Below, piece by piece: positions 8,786 to 17,888 of a DNA stretch of 64,000 nucleotides. The position numbers were made by a program, and so were the translations under genes. Every line of letters starts with the position of its first letter. Position 1 is the stretch's first letter. The notes beneath the pieces were generated by a model, which had not been told where the DNA came from, searched no databases, and saw only the letters and a program-made list of their open reading frames with translations. Source of the DNA: CAVDHB01 sp963608705 (GTDB lineage Bacteria > Bacteroidota > Bacteroidia > Bacteroidales > Bacteroidaceae); the NCBI GenBank assembly GCA_963608705.1, contig CAVDHB010000075.1:1-64000 (forward strand). The letters run 5' to 3'.

Positions 8786-11512
8786 TTACTTCTGCAATTT
8801 CCGAATATACTCGGTTGGAGTCATACCTTCCATTTTTCGGAATGTACCGAAGAAGGAAGTGCGCTTAAATCCGCATTCCTCACTGATAGCACGTATTGTC
8901 AGCCGTTTATGTTCTCCCTCTCCAATTCTCCTCTTGAACTCTTTCAGACGATATGCATTGATATAGTCATAATAATTCTGATGGAGGTACAAGGTGAACA
9001 ACTGGGAGAGAATGCTTGGAGACACTTTCAGGGCAACCGCAATATCACTCATCTTTAGTTCCTTATTCAAATAAGGCTTTTCTTCCATGAGGTATGTTTC
9101 CATCTTATGAGCCAATTCTGACAAATCCTCTCCACTCATTCGTATCTTGGCATACTTTTCCTCATTCGCCTTCATGCGGGCATTCTCCTCTATCAACGCT
9201 TTTTCAGTTTCCTTATGTTCATTCAGCAGCAGATTGGTACGGATATGGTAACGACGCCACCAGATAAACAAGGCTATCGCCACTAACAGAATCAGCAACT
9301 CCATCCAAGCCATAAAAGTAGGATACACCGCTATATGATACTCCGATTGCGTAGAGGGTGTACCAGCCAAACGAAACAATATGTTATGTTTACCGGGCAT
9401 TTTATACGCAAGTCTGAACACACCGTCATCCCCTACTCTTTTCCAACTCTCGCCATTGTCCGTGGAATATTCCATCAGGTTGTTTTGTCCCCCTGAATAA
9501 TCCATCATCACAGGTTTCGCTGTAAATCGTTCCGACCAGAGATTCCATCCTATAGACATTGTCTTCGTCTGAAACGCCTGGAGAGACTCGCCACGTGAAA
9601 GCGACTTACCGTCTATCGCAATCTCATCAAGCACTACTCTGGAAAGTTTATTATAGCGAAACTTCTCCACTAATTTAGTATTTACGTACTTCAAACCATC
9701 ATCGGTTCCCAACCACAAGACCCCGTCCGCATCGATACTCATAGCCCCCACTATGCGTCCAGTCATTCCTACTTCCGAACCGAAATGGCGCACATTGCCA
9801 GTACGCTCATTATAAGAGAACAACCCCTTCTCGCTGACAAACCAATAATTGCCAAAGGAATCTTTTGCAAAATCAAAACACCCCTCCTCCACAAGACCCT
9901 CTGGTAAATGCAACTCACCGAAATGGCTCATCGTAAAATCCGTGTAATACACATGACGATGCGCAAAAGCATACATTCTGTCCTTGCTATAAGAAAACTG
10001 CACACTCTCCTTATTAAAAAATCCGTCGGGGAACTCTGAATTCTTAATGATACCCGAGGAAGCTATATAGAGACAGACTCCGTTAGCCGTACCTATCCAT
10101 CCATTGCCATTACTATCAAACATCATATTCCGGACGCCCATCAGTAAGGGAGAGTTCTTCTCCGTATAATTACGAATGTCCCCCTGAGGCGTAATCCGAT
10201 AAAGCCCCTCACTGGTAGACAGCCACAAATTCCCCTTCGGGTCTGAAGTAATACCACTGACAGAAGCGTATTCCAATTGCGGCACTCCTGGCAACCTGTC
10301 CAACATTCCCGACACAGGATTACATCGCAACAGTCCCGCATCATAAGTACCTAAATAAAAATCGCCATTCATATACCCCACGCAACGTATCAAGCTGGAT
10401 TGCATGGCCGAGGTATTGAAATAACGAGTGGTCTTCGCCTGCTTATCAACCAAATAAAAGCCGTTTTGCTTGGCTATTATCATGAAACGAGGCGTATTAA
10501 AATAAGACATGACATTTAGCCCATGAGAGGAGAATGTACCAAGCCCATAAGTTTGAAAAAGAGGATAGCTGAAAAAGGAATGACTCAATCCGTAACGGTA
10601 CATACCGAACCAATTCACACCTCGCTTATCTTTCATATAAGTATACACCGCATTTGTCGGAAGATGTCTGTCCTCAGCCTGTTCCATATTAAAACGCTCC
10701 TTCACCTGGCCGCTGGCCACATCCAAGGTATAAGCCCCTCCTCCATCGGAAGCCACACATACGCTTTTCCCATCCGCAGTGGCTTTCACATTGGTAATCA
10801 CGTTGCCCAATCCTTCTATATGAATCGCCTTTCCCCCTTTCTCAGACATCACAAACAGTCCATTATTCTTGGTACCCACATACACTTTTCCACCGGCAAA
10901 ACAGAAACGTGACAACCCGGATTCCGTGTATAGAGAATGTCTGACCAACTTTCCAGACGTGGGATTATATACATTCAATGCTGTCCGTGTAGAGAACCAT
11001 ACCGTTCCGTCAGATCCTCGCTGCAAAGAACGCACGGAATTGTTGGCATCCACAGCGTTAAAGCTGATTTTACGACTCTTGCCATCCCTGTCCACGACAA
11101 ACAATCCCAACCGATTCCCCACATAGAGCTTACCGTCCAAAGACAAGACGCATTCCGCAGACTGAATATCTGTGGCGAAAGGCTGAAAATCATCCTCATA
11201 TAACCGCAAACGCAACACTCCGTGAGAGGTAGCGGCATACAAGTCTCCATCCTCACCGGAAACTATCTGATAACAATAATTATCTGTCCAATCCACCGGA
11301 AATGGATAACGAACCAGTCGATATCCATTATAAAGACTGACCCCATTGCTGGTGGCAATCCACACCAGTCCGTCGTCCGTCTCGTTAATATCTGTCACTG
11401 ACATTCCGCTTAAGCCGTCTGCCAACGTCAGATTTTGCATCTCCTGTGCACGAAGCGACACGGAAAAACATAACAATAAGAGAGAGTATATAATGTAAAA
11501 ATGTACTTTCAT
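8786..11512 (-). CDS. Membrane-bound propeller sensor fused to AraC-type HTH (kinase-less, HTCS-like)
   Basis: The protein has 908 residues. Order: signal peptide (LLLLCFSVSLRAQ); two-component-regulator propeller repeats (DGLVWIATSNGVSLYN and similar, about 25-640); Y_Y_Y-type domain (about 650-735); one transmembrane segment (LLILLVAIALFIWW, about 740-757); coiled coil; AraC HTH at the C-terminus (about 800-908, ending GMTPTEYIRKL). Hybrid two-component regulators of Bacteroides carry HisKA, HATPase and receiver domains between the membrane helix and the HTH, and these are absent here. The layout is closer in logic to SusR. It probably senses an oligosaccharide in the periplasm and activates susCD and/or the GH88 operon. 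TACTTTTG at 11546-11539 is the likely -7 element. Confidence 0.88.
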   Translation of the reverse strand: MKVHFYIIYSLLLLCFSVSLRAQEMQNLTLADGLSGMSVTDINETDDGLVWIATSNGVSLYNGYRLVRYPFPVDWTDNYCYQIVSGEDGDLYAATSHGVLRLRLYEDDFQPFATDIQSAECVLSLDGKLYVGNRLGLFVVDRDGKSRKISFNAVDANNSVRSLQRGSDGTVWFSTRTALNVYNPTSGKLVRHSLYTESGLSRFCFAGGKVYVGTKNNGLFVMSEKGGKAIHIEGLGNVITNVKATADGKSVCVASDGGGAYTLDVASGQVKERFNMEQAEDRHLPTNAVYTYMKDKRGVNWFGMYRYGLSHSFFSYPLFQTYGLGTFSSHGLNVMSYFNTPRFMIIAKQNGFYLVDKQAKTTRYFNTSAMQSSLIRCVGYMNGDFYLGTYDAGLLRCNPVSGMLDRLPGVPQLEYASVSGITSDPKGNLWLSTSEGLYRITPQGDIRNYTEKNSPLLMGVRNMMFDSNGNGWIGTANGVCLYIASSGIIKNSEFPDGFFNKESVQFSYSKDRMYAFAHRHVYYTDFTMSHFGELHLPEGLVEEGCFDFAKDSFGNYWFVSEKGLFSYNERTGNVRHFGSEVGMTGRIVGAMSIDADGVLWLGTDDGLKYVNTKLVEKFRYNKLSRVVLDEIAIDGKSLSRGESLQAFQTKTMSIGWNLWSERFTAKPVMMDYSGGQNNLMEYSTDNGESWKRVGDDGVFRLAYKMPGKHNILFRLAGTPSTQSEYHIAVYPTFMAWMELLILLVAIALFIWWRRYHIRTNLLLNEHKETEKALIEENARMKANEEKYAKIRMSGEDLSELAHKMETYLMEEKPYLNKELKMSDIAVALKVSPSILSQLFTLYLHQNYYDYINAYRLKEFKRRIGEGEHKRLTIRAISEECGFKRTSFFGTFRKMEGMTPTEYIRKLQK

Positions 11513-11538
11513 TCGATAATGGTGTCATTTGCCGAATG

Positions 11539-11546
11539 CAAAAGTA
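11539..11546 (-). promoter_or_regulatory. Probable -7 element of the regulator gene
   Basis: TACTTTTG on the minus strand matches TAnnTTTG, 27 nt before the ATG at 11512. A TTTG at proper spacing is not present. Confidence 0.5.
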
Positions 11547-11577
11547 GCAAAAGTTTCGAGAACAAAAAAGAAAACAC

Positions 11578-11651
11578 ACGGTTATCGCAAAGTTTCCGCA
11601 GACACTGGCTCTTTTCCCAAAGAGACACAGACCTTACCTTGCGATAACCGT
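11578..11651. repeat. 13-bp perfect inverted repeat between regulator and hydrolase operon
   Basis: ACGGTTATCGCAA (11578-11590) and TTGCGATAACCGT (11639-11651) are perfect inverted copies separated by 48 bp. They lie upstream of the regulator start and downstream of the beta-helix hydrolase stop. They could fold as a long stem-loop terminator or leader, or be paired operator half-sites. Confidence 0.7.
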
Positions 11652-11688
11652 ATGAACCTAAACTTACTTACAATCCTATAATAATGAA

Positions 11689-13104
11689 TTATCTAAACGT
11701 CACATCCGACACGTGTTCCCCAAGGAACATCCCTGCCACATCACTGGTCTTGAAGAATGAGGGCTTTTCCGGCATCTTATCGTATATCTTGACACCATTC
11801 ATCGTGAGGTTCTCGAAATGGATGCCTTTCACGGCACGTTCCTCATTGTAGCCGGCAATGATACTCATTACGGGTTCCTTGCCTGTATACGAAACATTAC
11901 GCAACGTAATGTCTTGAATGCCTCTTCCGGGAGCGTGACAATATTTCTTGTTGTAGCAAACACGCATATTCACCAACATTCCTTTACGGAGACTTTCGAT
12001 ACGGATATTCTCGAACAAGAGGTTCTTCACCAAGATATTGTCTCCGTTATTGATGCCGATACAACCCATGTAGTCTATCTGGTTCTCGCACTCATCCAAG
12101 ATATCCACATTACGATAAACCACTTGCTCTATCGTCTCGTTCTTCTCGATATTCCCGTGCAGGCCAATCATGATGGGATGAGCCACATCCGCCCAATAAA
12201 CCGCTCCGTCTATCAGGATATTCTTACAACCTCCATTGTATCCCTTTCGGGTACAATAGATGGTGGAGCAGTCATCGCTGGTACGGGCAAACACATTGTG
12301 ATAAGACACATTGTTGCTGGCGAACACATTCAAACCATCCCCCCATCCATAGGAAGAAATCACTTTCACATTATCCACCTTCACAGAATCACTACCTCCC
12401 ACAGGCAACTGAGTGGTCAATGGCCCGTCTATTTGCACGTTCTGAGCATAACGCACCATGATGCCCTCGTGTCTTCCGGGCATGACGATACCCGTGCCCA
12501 GCACTCTCACATTCTTTGCCTTATAGACAGAAAGCCAGCCTTTCACGACAGCGCCACCATCGATATACACCGTTTTTCCAGAGGGAATCGCCAGCGAGTC
12601 GCCTTTCAAGTCATGCACACCCGGACCGAAATATATCAAGTCCTTTTTCTTCACCTTCGGCTTCTCCATCACCTTGTCGGCAAACAACTGGAGATTGTTG
12701 AAAATATCGCCGTTCACCTCTACCGACACATAACGTGGACGGTCAAGCGTGAACGTCACGGTACGTTTGTCTTGCGAAGAGGGTTTTAGCTGGTAAGAGA
12801 GTGGACGAATGCGTACATCGTTTATATCCTTCTTCAGGGAAGTGACCGACACTTCCACCTGTCCCTCAAACTCAAACTTGGCCACGGAAGTGGACACTAC
12901 GGTACGTTTCAGCGTATTGTTATTGGCCACTTTAAAGGCGTAAGTGTCTACCGGTTTCCACTCTCCACCCGGCACTCTCACCTTCACCGTGAAATCTTGC
13001 TTCAATTCCACTCCCTTAGGTGCGGGATACGTCTTCAGTATATTTTTTGCCGACAGTGAACACATCGCCACGCATCCGGCAAGAAACAAAACTACTCTTT
13101 TCAT
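11689..13104 (-). CDS. Right-handed beta-helix glycoside hydrolase (GH28/GH49-like)
   Basis: The protein has 471 residues with a cleavable signal peptide (LAGCVAMCSLSA). Residues about 30-150 form a beta-sandwich-like N-terminal domain; the rest has the short repeats of a parallel beta-helix. Acidic motifs GDGLN (about 252) and SDDC (about 276) lie on successive coils where GH28/GH49 enzymes keep catalytic aspartates, but the classical GH28 GHG and RIK motifs are missing, and IGLHGN may replace the former. A sandwich plus helix resembles GH49 dextranase/isopullulanase. Ten bases separate it from the upstream GH88 gene, so the two form one operon. Uronate-glycan cleavage in the periplasm is the likeliest job, by context. 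Confidence 0.75.
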   Translation of the reverse strand: MKRVVLFLAGCVAMCSLSAKNILKTYPAPKGVELKQDFTVKVRVPGGEWKPVDTYAFKVANNNTLKRTVVSTSVAKFEFEGQVEVSVTSLKKDINDVRIRPLSYQLKPSSQDKRTVTFTLDRPRYVSVEVNGDIFNNLQLFADKVMEKPKVKKKDLIYFGPGVHDLKGDSLAIPSGKTVYIDGGAVVKGWLSVYKAKNVRVLGTGIVMPGRHEGIMVRYAQNVQIDGPLTTQLPVGGSDSVKVDNVKVISSYGWGDGLNVFASNNVSYHNVFARTSDDCSTIYCTRKGYNGGCKNILIDGAVYWADVAHPIMIGLHGNIEKNETIEQVVYRNVDILDECENQIDYMGCIGINNGDNILVKNLLFENIRIESLRKGMLVNMRVCYNKKYCHAPGRGIQDITLRNVSYTGKEPVMSIIAGYNEERAVKGIHFENLTMNGVKIYDKMPEKPSFFKTSDVAGMFLGEHVSDVTFR

Positions 13105-13113
13105 ATTTTGAAC

Positions 13114-14310
13114 TTATTGTTTAATTTGTTTCGCCCTCAATAACGCCTCAAGATAATAGTAGTCGGCATAGATGATACTGGCATCAATCTCACTTCCTGC
13201 CGGATGATGTCCTGTGCTGTGCATCAAGAAGGCCACGTTTCGCTTGCCGCTCTGATAACGGGGAGTGCTTAACTGCGCCAACATCTCCAAAGCCGTTTTT
13301 CGGTAAGCAGCCCCTTTGGCACCACCCACATAACCAGAAAGTTCCATCAAAGCATCGGCCACCACGCAAGCGGCAGAAGCGTCTTTAGAGGCTTTTTTAT
13401 CAGGGTCGTCCATATCCCATTTGGGAATCAAGTCATCACTTGTCTCTTGCAAACGAGTCAGGTACACATCTGTCACCTTCTGTGCGAAATCGAGGAACAC
13501 CTTGTCATGCGTATAGCGGTACACCATCGTGTAACCGTAAATAGCCCAAGACTGTCCACGGCTCCACATAGACTTGTCCGAATATCCCTGATGAGTCACC
13601 CCCTTGATGAAATTACCTGTAATCGTGTCATACACCGCCACGTGATAAGCACTTCCGTCAGGACGAAAATGATGTTTCATCGTCGTGGTGGCATGTGCCA
13701 CGGCCAAGTCGTACAACAATGGATTACCGCCGTTCTTCGATGCCCAGAACAGGGTTTCGAGATTAATCATGTTATCCATAATCGTGTTGTGAGGCCATCC
13801 CTGCTTCTTAACCTCTCTCGGCCAGGAAAGCATTGTGCCCACTTTCGGATTGAACAAAGTGGCCAAAGAATCCGCCGCATCGAATATCAAGCGTTTGTAT
13901 TCCACACTGCCAGTCTGCTCATACCCTTTTCCTATAGAACAGAAAGTGAGGAAGCCCAAGTCGTGGTCATAGACAGGACGCTCCACTATTTTCTGAATCG
14001 GGAAAGAGTAAAGCTCCGCCTGTGTACGGATATTCGCGTCTTTCGTATAAGAATAAGTCATCCACAAGATGCCTGGCCAAAAGCCTGAGCACCATTCCTC
14101 CGCAGTGGCCTTACGACAGTTCCACCCCTGCTGTTTATCCGTGGCAAGGATATTACGCGGCTCCACCGTGTAGTCGTATGGCTGAAGTTCCTTCAACGCA
14201 CGTCTCACCTGTCCCGCACAATAGTCCAGTTGCCGGTCTACATCAAGCGTCTGAGCCTGCACCGACAGCGCAAGCAATGCGACACCAAGAAGAGTTATTA
14301 TCTTTTTCAT
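13114..14310 (-). CDS. GH88 unsaturated uronyl hydrolase
   Basis: The start is set at 14310 (MKKIITLLGVALLALSVQAQ), which gives a clean signal peptide; the longer frame begins with an improbable extension. The 398-residue protein keeps the GH88 landmarks: DHDLGF, DNMINLETLFWAS (the two catalytic aspartates of the family) and WSRGQSWAIYGY. GH88 enzymes hydrate the 4,5-unsaturated uronate left by polysaccharide lyases, releasing it from the oligosaccharide. It is the first gene of a two-gene operon with the beta-helix hydrolase, 10 nt apart. No lyase gene is present in this window. Confidence 0.9.
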   Translation of the reverse strand: MKKIITLLGVALLALSVQAQTLDVDRQLDYCAGQVRRALKELQPYDYTVEPRNILATDKQQGWNCRKATAEEWCSGFWPGILWMTYSYTKDANIRTQAELYSFPIQKIVERPVYDHDLGFLTFCSIGKGYEQTGSVEYKRLIFDAADSLATLFNPKVGTMLSWPREVKKQGWPHNTIMDNMINLETLFWASKNGGNPLLYDLAVAHATTTMKHHFRPDGSAYHVAVYDTITGNFIKGVTHQGYSDKSMWSRGQSWAIYGYTMVYRYTHDKVFLDFAQKVTDVYLTRLQETSDDLIPKWDMDDPDKKASKDASAACVVADALMELSGYVGGAKGAAYRKTALEMLAQLSTPRYQSGKRNVAFLMHSTGHHPAGSEIDASIIYADYYYLEALLRAKQIKQ

Positions 14311-14417
14311 TTTCCGTGTTTTTATATAAAGTACGAATAAGAACCACCTTTTACGTGGACGAATGAGGAATATAACAAGATTATTTTCACTTACCACTTA
14401 AACCGACAGAGACAATG

Positions 14418-14551
14418 GATGCGTAAGATGCGTAGGATGCGTAAGTGGTTTTCACTCCCTCACGCGCGGGCGCGTGAGACTTGAATAACACCCTCTCTTT
14501 CACAACCTATCTACCTATAGGGTTTCAAACCTACTTACGCATCTTACGCAC
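14418..14551. repeat. Dyad element: TGCGTAAG repeats flanking a GC-rich hairpin
   Basis: Three 9-bp units GATGCGTA(A/G) stand in tandem at 14418-14444. Their near-perfect inverse CTTACGCATCTTACGCA lies at 14534-14550. Between them is a perfect 9-bp hairpin CTCACGCGC/GCGCGTGAG with a GG loop (14459-14478). The whole resembles a miniature repeat element in the gap between the GH88 promoter region and the peptidase 3' end. Confidence 0.75.
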
Positions 14552-14589
14552 ATCCGTTCGTGGTGCATAAGCAATCCACCGCATAATCA

Positions 14590-14672
14590 CTCATATCTCA
14601 CCGTAGAAAAAATATTACTCACCGTAGAAATTTCGTAACTCACCGTAGAATTTTCATTATTCACCGTAAAAA
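14590..14672 (-). repeat. 21-bp tandem iteron array, right copy (inverted)
   Basis: On the minus strand, core T(C/T)TACGGTGA(G/A) recurs with plus-strand positions 14597, 14618, 14639 and 14660, exactly 21 bp apart. One unit, TCTACGGTGAGTTACGAAAT, differs from the first unit at position 1 only by A for G. Orientation is opposite to the left array. Confidence 0.85.
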
Positions 14673-14761
14673 AACGACCATGAGACCCCAGTGCAAAAAA
14701 CAGGCAGAGAGTGGCACCATCCCACTCCCTGCCTATCACAAGTTTACATGAAAAAGTTTTC

Positions 14762-16921
14762 TTACTGATGAATTGTCATTTCATCGACCACATTGCCCAT
14801 ACCTCCCACTTTGTCAAGCGTGAAGAGGACATAACGAATGTCCACCACGATGCAACGCTGCAAATCAGGGTCGTAATAAATATCACCACTAAGGGATTCC
14901 CAGTTGCCGTCGAAAGCCAAACCAATCAACTCGCCTTCCGCATTCATCACAGGAGAACCGGAGTTTCCACCTGTGATATCATTGGTCGTAAGGAAGCACA
15001 CAGGCATTTCGCCGTTCTTCATGGCGTAGCGTCCGAAGTCTTTCTTCTGATACAACTCCTTCAATTTCGCTGGTACGACAAATTCCGGGTTCTTGGGGTC
15101 TTCCTTCTCCATCACACCTTTCAACGTGGTGTAATAGTTGTAATGCACTCCGTCTCGAGGGTCGTAGGACTTCACGTTGCCGAAAGTAAGACGCATTGTG
15201 AAGTTCGCGTCCGGAGACTTAGGCTGCGGTGCGTACATCGCACACAATCCACGCACATAAATCTTATGCAACTGATTGGAGATATCCGTAGACTTCTTCA
15301 ATTCCTCGTTCAACTCTTTGCGGAAAACGTGTTTCTGCTTGGAGTAGTTTGTCGCCTCGTCTTTTTCAATGGCCTCCACAGAGGGATTAGCGATGAACTT
15401 GTCAAAGTTCTCCTTGTTGCTGAAGATGGAATTGTCATACAACGCTTTCAAATACGCCTCGTAGTCACCTTTGTAGTCCTTCTGGATTTTCTCATAGAAC
15501 GCAGGACGCTCCTTCGTCAAGGAAGCGTACAAAGGGAAGAGCTTGCGAGCCACATTGCGGTCAACCTCGTGGTCGTAATCCTTATTGTGGATTTCATCGA
15601 ATGTTTCTTTCAACTTTTTGGTCAAAGAAGCGATTTCCTTCTTCTTGCCTTTCTGCAAAGCGGTTTTCAATTGATCCATCAATTCGTATGGACTGCCGAA
15701 CTCAATGCCTCTTAAAAAGACCTCGGAGAAGCAAGTACGGTCGTAATACGCTTTGTCCGTAGCTTTTACCAAAGAGTCCAGACGGTCAATGACTGTCAGA
15801 TAAGCCTTGTCCTTCTGTCCCTTCGCAAAGGCACGGAAACGAGTCTCCTGCTCCTTTTTCTTCTCCAAAATCTTATTGTCCGCAATCGCCTTGTTCATGC
15901 CGATAGCGTTCTTCCAGTAATTAGAGCTGGAAGCGTATTTGGCGGCATACTGGATACGGGTCTTGTCGCTGGCGGCCATCGCCTTGGCAAGCACCTCCTG
16001 TCTTGCGCCACGGATAGTGATACGAGGCGTGTTGGTGCAACGCATCATCTGCTCCACCTCCTGTTCCGTCAAATAACGTTCGGTACTGCCGGGGAATCCC
16101 ATGACCATCGCATAGTCTCCGTCTTCAATGCCTTTCAAAGAAATAGCCAAGTGTTTCTTGCACTTCAAGGGCACATTGCTCTTTTTATAAGGAGCGGGAT
16201 TTCCATTCTTGTCTCCGTAGATACGGAACATGGAGAAGTCACAGGTATGGCGAGGCCACATCCAGTTGTCAGTCTCTCCACCGAACTTGCCCATGCTCTG
16301 GGGAGGAGCCGCCACCATACGCACGTCTGAGTACACTTTCATCACGAAGAAATAATACTTGTTGCCGGCATAGAACGGCAAAGCCAATCCACGGATACCC
16401 GGTTTCTTGTTCAATTTCAACTTCTTCAGCTGCTCATTCGCCAATTTCTCCAGATAAGGAGCGGTGAAAGACTCCGCTTCGGTGATTTTCTTGGATGCGA
16501 TTTCCTTGTTCACCAAGTCCGTCACATCAATGATACGGTCCACAAACGTGAATTTCAAGCCTTCGTTAGGAAGTTCCTCGCTCCGTTTCTTGGCCCAGAA
16601 TCCATTTGTCAGATAGTCATGTTCCACAGAGCTATGCGCCTGAATCGCACCGAATCCACAGTGATGGTTGGTCAGTACCAATCCGTCCTCGGACACAATC
16701 TCTCCCGTACAACCTCCGCCGAAGATGCCCACGGCATCCTTCAAAGAAACCTGTCCTGGATTGTACAGCGCATCCGCCTCCAATTTCAGTCCAGCCTTCT
16801 TCATCTGTTCTTCCAAGTGCTGCTCTTTCATGAGCTGCAGCAGCCACATTCCCTCATCAGCCTGTGCGGAGAGGAAACAGACACACAGCACAATAGACAG
16901 CACATACTTCAATTTTTTCAT
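14762..16921 (-). CDS. S46-family dipeptidyl-peptidase, DPP7 type
   Basis: The 719-residue exported protein (signal VLCVCFLSAQA) shows S46 features: TNHHCGFG with the catalytic His near residue 85, and GGNSGSPV with the catalytic Ser at about 654. The residue 18 after that Ser is Gly (FDGNWE). In Porphyromonas gingivalis, Gly at this place marks DPP7 (hydrophobic P1) and Arg marks DPP11 (acidic P1), so hydrophobic specificity is inferred. It removes dipeptides from oligopeptides in the periplasm. It is probably monocistronic, with TATTTTTG at 16961-16954 as -7 element. Confidence 0.93.
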   Translation of the reverse strand: MKKLKYVLSIVLCVCFLSAQADEGMWLLQLMKEQHLEEQMKKAGLKLEADALYNPGQVSLKDAVGIFGGGCTGEIVSEDGLVLTNHHCGFGAIQAHSSVEHDYLTNGFWAKKRSEELPNEGLKFTFVDRIIDVTDLVNKEIASKKITEAESFTAPYLEKLANEQLKKLKLNKKPGIRGLALPFYAGNKYYFFVMKVYSDVRMVAAPPQSMGKFGGETDNWMWPRHTCDFSMFRIYGDKNGNPAPYKKSNVPLKCKKHLAISLKGIEDGDYAMVMGFPGSTERYLTEQEVEQMMRCTNTPRITIRGARQEVLAKAMAASDKTRIQYAAKYASSSNYWKNAIGMNKAIADNKILEKKKEQETRFRAFAKGQKDKAYLTVIDRLDSLVKATDKAYYDRTCFSEVFLRGIEFGSPYELMDQLKTALQKGKKKEIASLTKKLKETFDEIHNKDYDHEVDRNVARKLFPLYASLTKERPAFYEKIQKDYKGDYEAYLKALYDNSIFSNKENFDKFIANPSVEAIEKDEATNYSKQKHVFRKELNEELKKSTDISNQLHKIYVRGLCAMYAPQPKSPDANFTMRLTFGNVKSYDPRDGVHYNYYTTLKGVMEKEDPKNPEFVVPAKLKELYQKKDFGRYAMKNGEMPVCFLTTNDITGGNSGSPVMNAEGELIGLAFDGNWESLSGDIYYDPDLQRCIVVDIRYVLFTLDKVGGMGNVVDEMTIHQ

Positions 16922-16953
16922 CTGTTTATTGCTATTAAAACCTTAATTCCCTG

Positions 16954-16961
16954 CAAAAATA
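16954..16961 (-). promoter_or_regulatory. -7 element of the DPP7 gene
   Basis: TATTTTTG on the minus strand fits TAnnTTTG, 33 nt before the ATG. It is one of two divergent promoters in a 117-bp gap. Confidence 0.6.
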
Positions 16962-17005
16962 ACATAAATATTCGAGAATACACTCCACCTTCTCTTTTTT
17001 GATTG

Positions 17006-17013
17006 TATTTTTG
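17006..17013 (+). promoter_or_regulatory. -7 element of the DUF4369 lipoprotein gene
   Basis: TATTTTTG matches TAnnTTTG. Transcription would begin near 17020, which rules out the upstream in-frame start at 17003 and supports the GTG at 17039. Confidence 0.5.
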
Positions 17014-17038
17014 TGGGAGACAAACTAAAACCAACGGA

Positions 17039-17785
17039 GTGAAAACAGAATTGCGACACATCTTACTCTACAGCTTTTGGATATTGATGATATGCTCAGC
17101 CTGCTCGGACAAGTACATCATCAAGGGGACTTCCAGTGTGCAAGACTTAGATGGCAAAAGGTTGTATCTGAAAGCGGTGGACAGAACCACTTTCGCCAAC
17201 ATCGACTCCTCGGAAGTAGTACACGGGGTTTTCAAATTCACCGGCTCCATCGACACGACGATGCTGACAAGCCTCTACATGGACGATGAAAGCATCATGC
17301 CCGTCGTGCTGGAACCTGGCGGCTCCATCGTTATCAAAATCAAGAACTCGGAGCAAAGAGTGAGCGGCACACCGCTGAACGACAAGCTCTATGATTTCAT
17401 TGACAAAAAGACACGGATAGACAACCGTCTGAATGAATTGCCACAGAAACAGACCCAAATGATTCTGAGCGGAGTGCCTCCTCATATCATCCATGAGAAA
17501 ATCAGTGAAGAGCAGCGAAAGCTACTGAACTCCAGGGATAAGCTGGAGACATCGTTCGTCATCAAAAACTACGACAACGTGTTAGGACCCAGTGTCTTCA
17601 TGATTATGACCTGCGGATTCCAATATCCCGTCATCACTCCCCAAATACAGAAGATACTGAACAAAGCGACCGTCAAATTCAAAAGCGACCCTTATGTGAA
17701 AGAATACATAAAGACCGCCCAACAAAACATGCGACTGTTGCATTATATGCATTACGGGGAAAAAGGTATTACCTCTGAAGAGTAG
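17039..17785 (+). CDS. DUF4369-like lipoprotein
   Basis: The GTG at 17039 is chosen because a TAnnTTTG element lies at 17006 and because it gives a compact lipoprotein signal (LYSFWILMICSAC). The mature part (about 228 residues) begins with a beta-rich domain (YIIKGTSSVQDLDGKRLYL) like DUF4369, the N-terminal domain of Bacteroidetes TlpA-type thiol-disulfide proteins, followed by helices. The thioredoxin domain with its CxxC, normally fused behind, is absent. The function is unknown; an envelope partner or scaffold role is possible. Confidence 0.75.
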   Translation: MKTELRHILLYSFWILMICSACSDKYIIKGTSSVQDLDGKRLYLKAVDRTTFANIDSSEVVHGVFKFTGSIDTTMLTSLYMDDESIMPVVLEPGGSIVIKIKNSEQRVSGTPLNDKLYDFIDKKTRIDNRLNELPQKQTQMILSGVPPHIIHEKISEEQRKLLNSRDKLETSFVIKNYDNVLGPSVFMIMTCGFQYPVITPQIQKILNKATVKFKSDPYVKEYIKTAQQNMRLLHYMHYGEKGITSEE

Positions 17786-17888
17786 CCTAACTCCACGCCA
17801 TACGACTGGTAAAGTCTAAGAATTCAACTCAATCCACCATACAAGAAGACTTTATTAATCTTTAGAAGTCAAGGAAACAGTACTCTCT

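Noticed and set aside
11818..12789. 323-residue plus-strand ORF opposite the beta-helix hydrolase
   Set aside because: Antisense shadow, His/Ile-rich and without motifs, while the minus strand has a signal peptide and catalytic motifs.
17003..17038. Upstream start for the DUF4369 lipoprotein
   Set aside because: It precedes the -7 element and spoils the signal peptide.
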